Assembly (NCBI GenBank): GCA_017621905.1
Contig: JAGASC010000347.1
Location: 1 to 6,380, forward strand
DNA: 6,380 nucleotides
From: Roseburia sp.
Lineage (GTDB): Bacteria > Bacillota > Clostridia > Lachnospirales > Lachnospiraceae
Reading direction: 5' to 3'
Shown here: positions 6,075 to 6,380 of the stretch, one piece after another
Position numbering within the stretch: the first letter of the stretch is position 1
How the letters are laid out: each line of letters starts with the position of its first letter
Notes under the pieces: model-generated
The model's database searches: none
Told to the model about the DNA's origin: nothing
Seen by the model: only the letters and a program-made list of their open reading frames with translations
Program-made: the position numbers and the translations under genes

Positions 6075-6380
6075 TTGAAAACAATAGACGAAGATATCAG
6101 AACAGGAAATTTCAAACAGATATATCTACTCTACGGCACAGAGGGATATTTAAAAAAGCAGTATCGCGATAAACTGAAAACTGCGCTGCAGGGAAATGAC
6201 GGCATGAGCGGTATGGGCGGCTTCGGTGGTATGGGCGGTGATATGAATTTTTCCGCCTTTGAGGGAAAAGACACGAATCCGAAAGCAATCATCGATTTGG
6301 CAGAAACCCTCCCGTTTTTTGCAGACCGCAGGGTGATACTGATTGAAAACAGTGGTTTTTTTAAGAATAGCTGTGAGGAC
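6075..6380 (+). CDS. holA: DNA polymerase III subunit delta, 5' end only
   Basis: This open frame has 102 codons and runs off the right edge. It begins with TTG at 6075, with GAGGTG at 6064-6069 five bp upstream; there is no ATG at a suitable place. The N-terminus matches HolA: QIYLLYGTEGYLKKQYRDKL (15-34) is the usual 'LLYG.E.YL' opening, and LAETLPFFADRRVILIENSG (75-94) is the conserved 'PFF..RRVI' segment of the clamp-loader N-terminal AAA+ fold. HolA is the delta subunit that opens the sliding clamp in the replisome. An odd feature is a Gly/Met-rich stretch at residues 43-55 (G-M-S-G-M-G-G-F-G-G-M-G-G), before the more usual MNFSAFEG. It may be co-transcribed with the CmpB-family gene. 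The rest of the gene is outside the window, so its integrity cannot be judged. Confidence 0.88.
   Translation, partial: MKTIDEDIRTGNFKQIYLLYGTEGYLKKQYRDKLKTALQGNDGMSGMGGFGGMGGDMNFSAFEGKDTNPKAIIDLAETLPFFADRRVILIENSGFFKNSCED

Noticed and set aside
6049..6077. TTGACA at 6049-6054 as a holA promoter -35
   Set aside because: A -10 at the right distance would fall at 6072-6077 on the start codon itself and reads TATTTG, so the transcript would lack the ribosome site.

Overview
The window looks like a chromosomal segment from an anaerobic gut Firmicute, most likely a Lachnospiraceae-type Clostridium relative. The clues are moderate GC, strong AGGAGG-type ribosome sites, a TTG start on holA, a duplicated CmpB-type 'ABC permease' membrane protein, and an AAA-like ATPase/PD-(D/E)XK gene of a family often multiplied in these genomes. 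No database search was possible, so the taxon is an inference.

Layout, left to right. (1) Positions 1-134 are a hairpin-rich leader. It is followed by two co-directional genes: a cytosolic glycerophosphodiester phosphodiesterase (135-896) and a 244-residue HAD enzyme that resembles eukaryotic-type phosphomannomutase (968-1702). (2) Positions 1710-1832 hold a structured non-coding element. One complete unit of about 89 nt folds on paper into a three-way junction with a perfect 11-bp hairpin. It is followed by an exact 31-bp copy of its left half. (3) A tocopherol-cyclase-family protein lies at 1918-2760. (4) Convergent to it is a 562-codon AAA-ATPase-like/PD-(D/E)XK nuclease-fold gene (4516-2828, minus). 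(5) A divergent intergenic region (4517-4713) carries a good sigma-A promoter facing each way. (6) A duplicated CmpB-family membrane protein (4714-6009) is followed after 65 bp by the 5' end of holA, the DNA polymerase III delta subunit (from 6075, running off the window). holA carries an unusual Gly/Met-rich insertion.

The genes do not form one clear pathway. GDPD and the HAD enzyme may be an operon for phosphodiester or sugar-phosphate metabolism. The tocopherol-cyclase-like and AAA/nuclease genes look like accessory single genes. The CmpB-like gene and holA may share a transcript. I found no convincing new defence or mobile system. The best candidates for something undescribed are the 1710-1832 repeat element, the structured GDPD leader that appears to bury its ribosome site, and the holA insertion.
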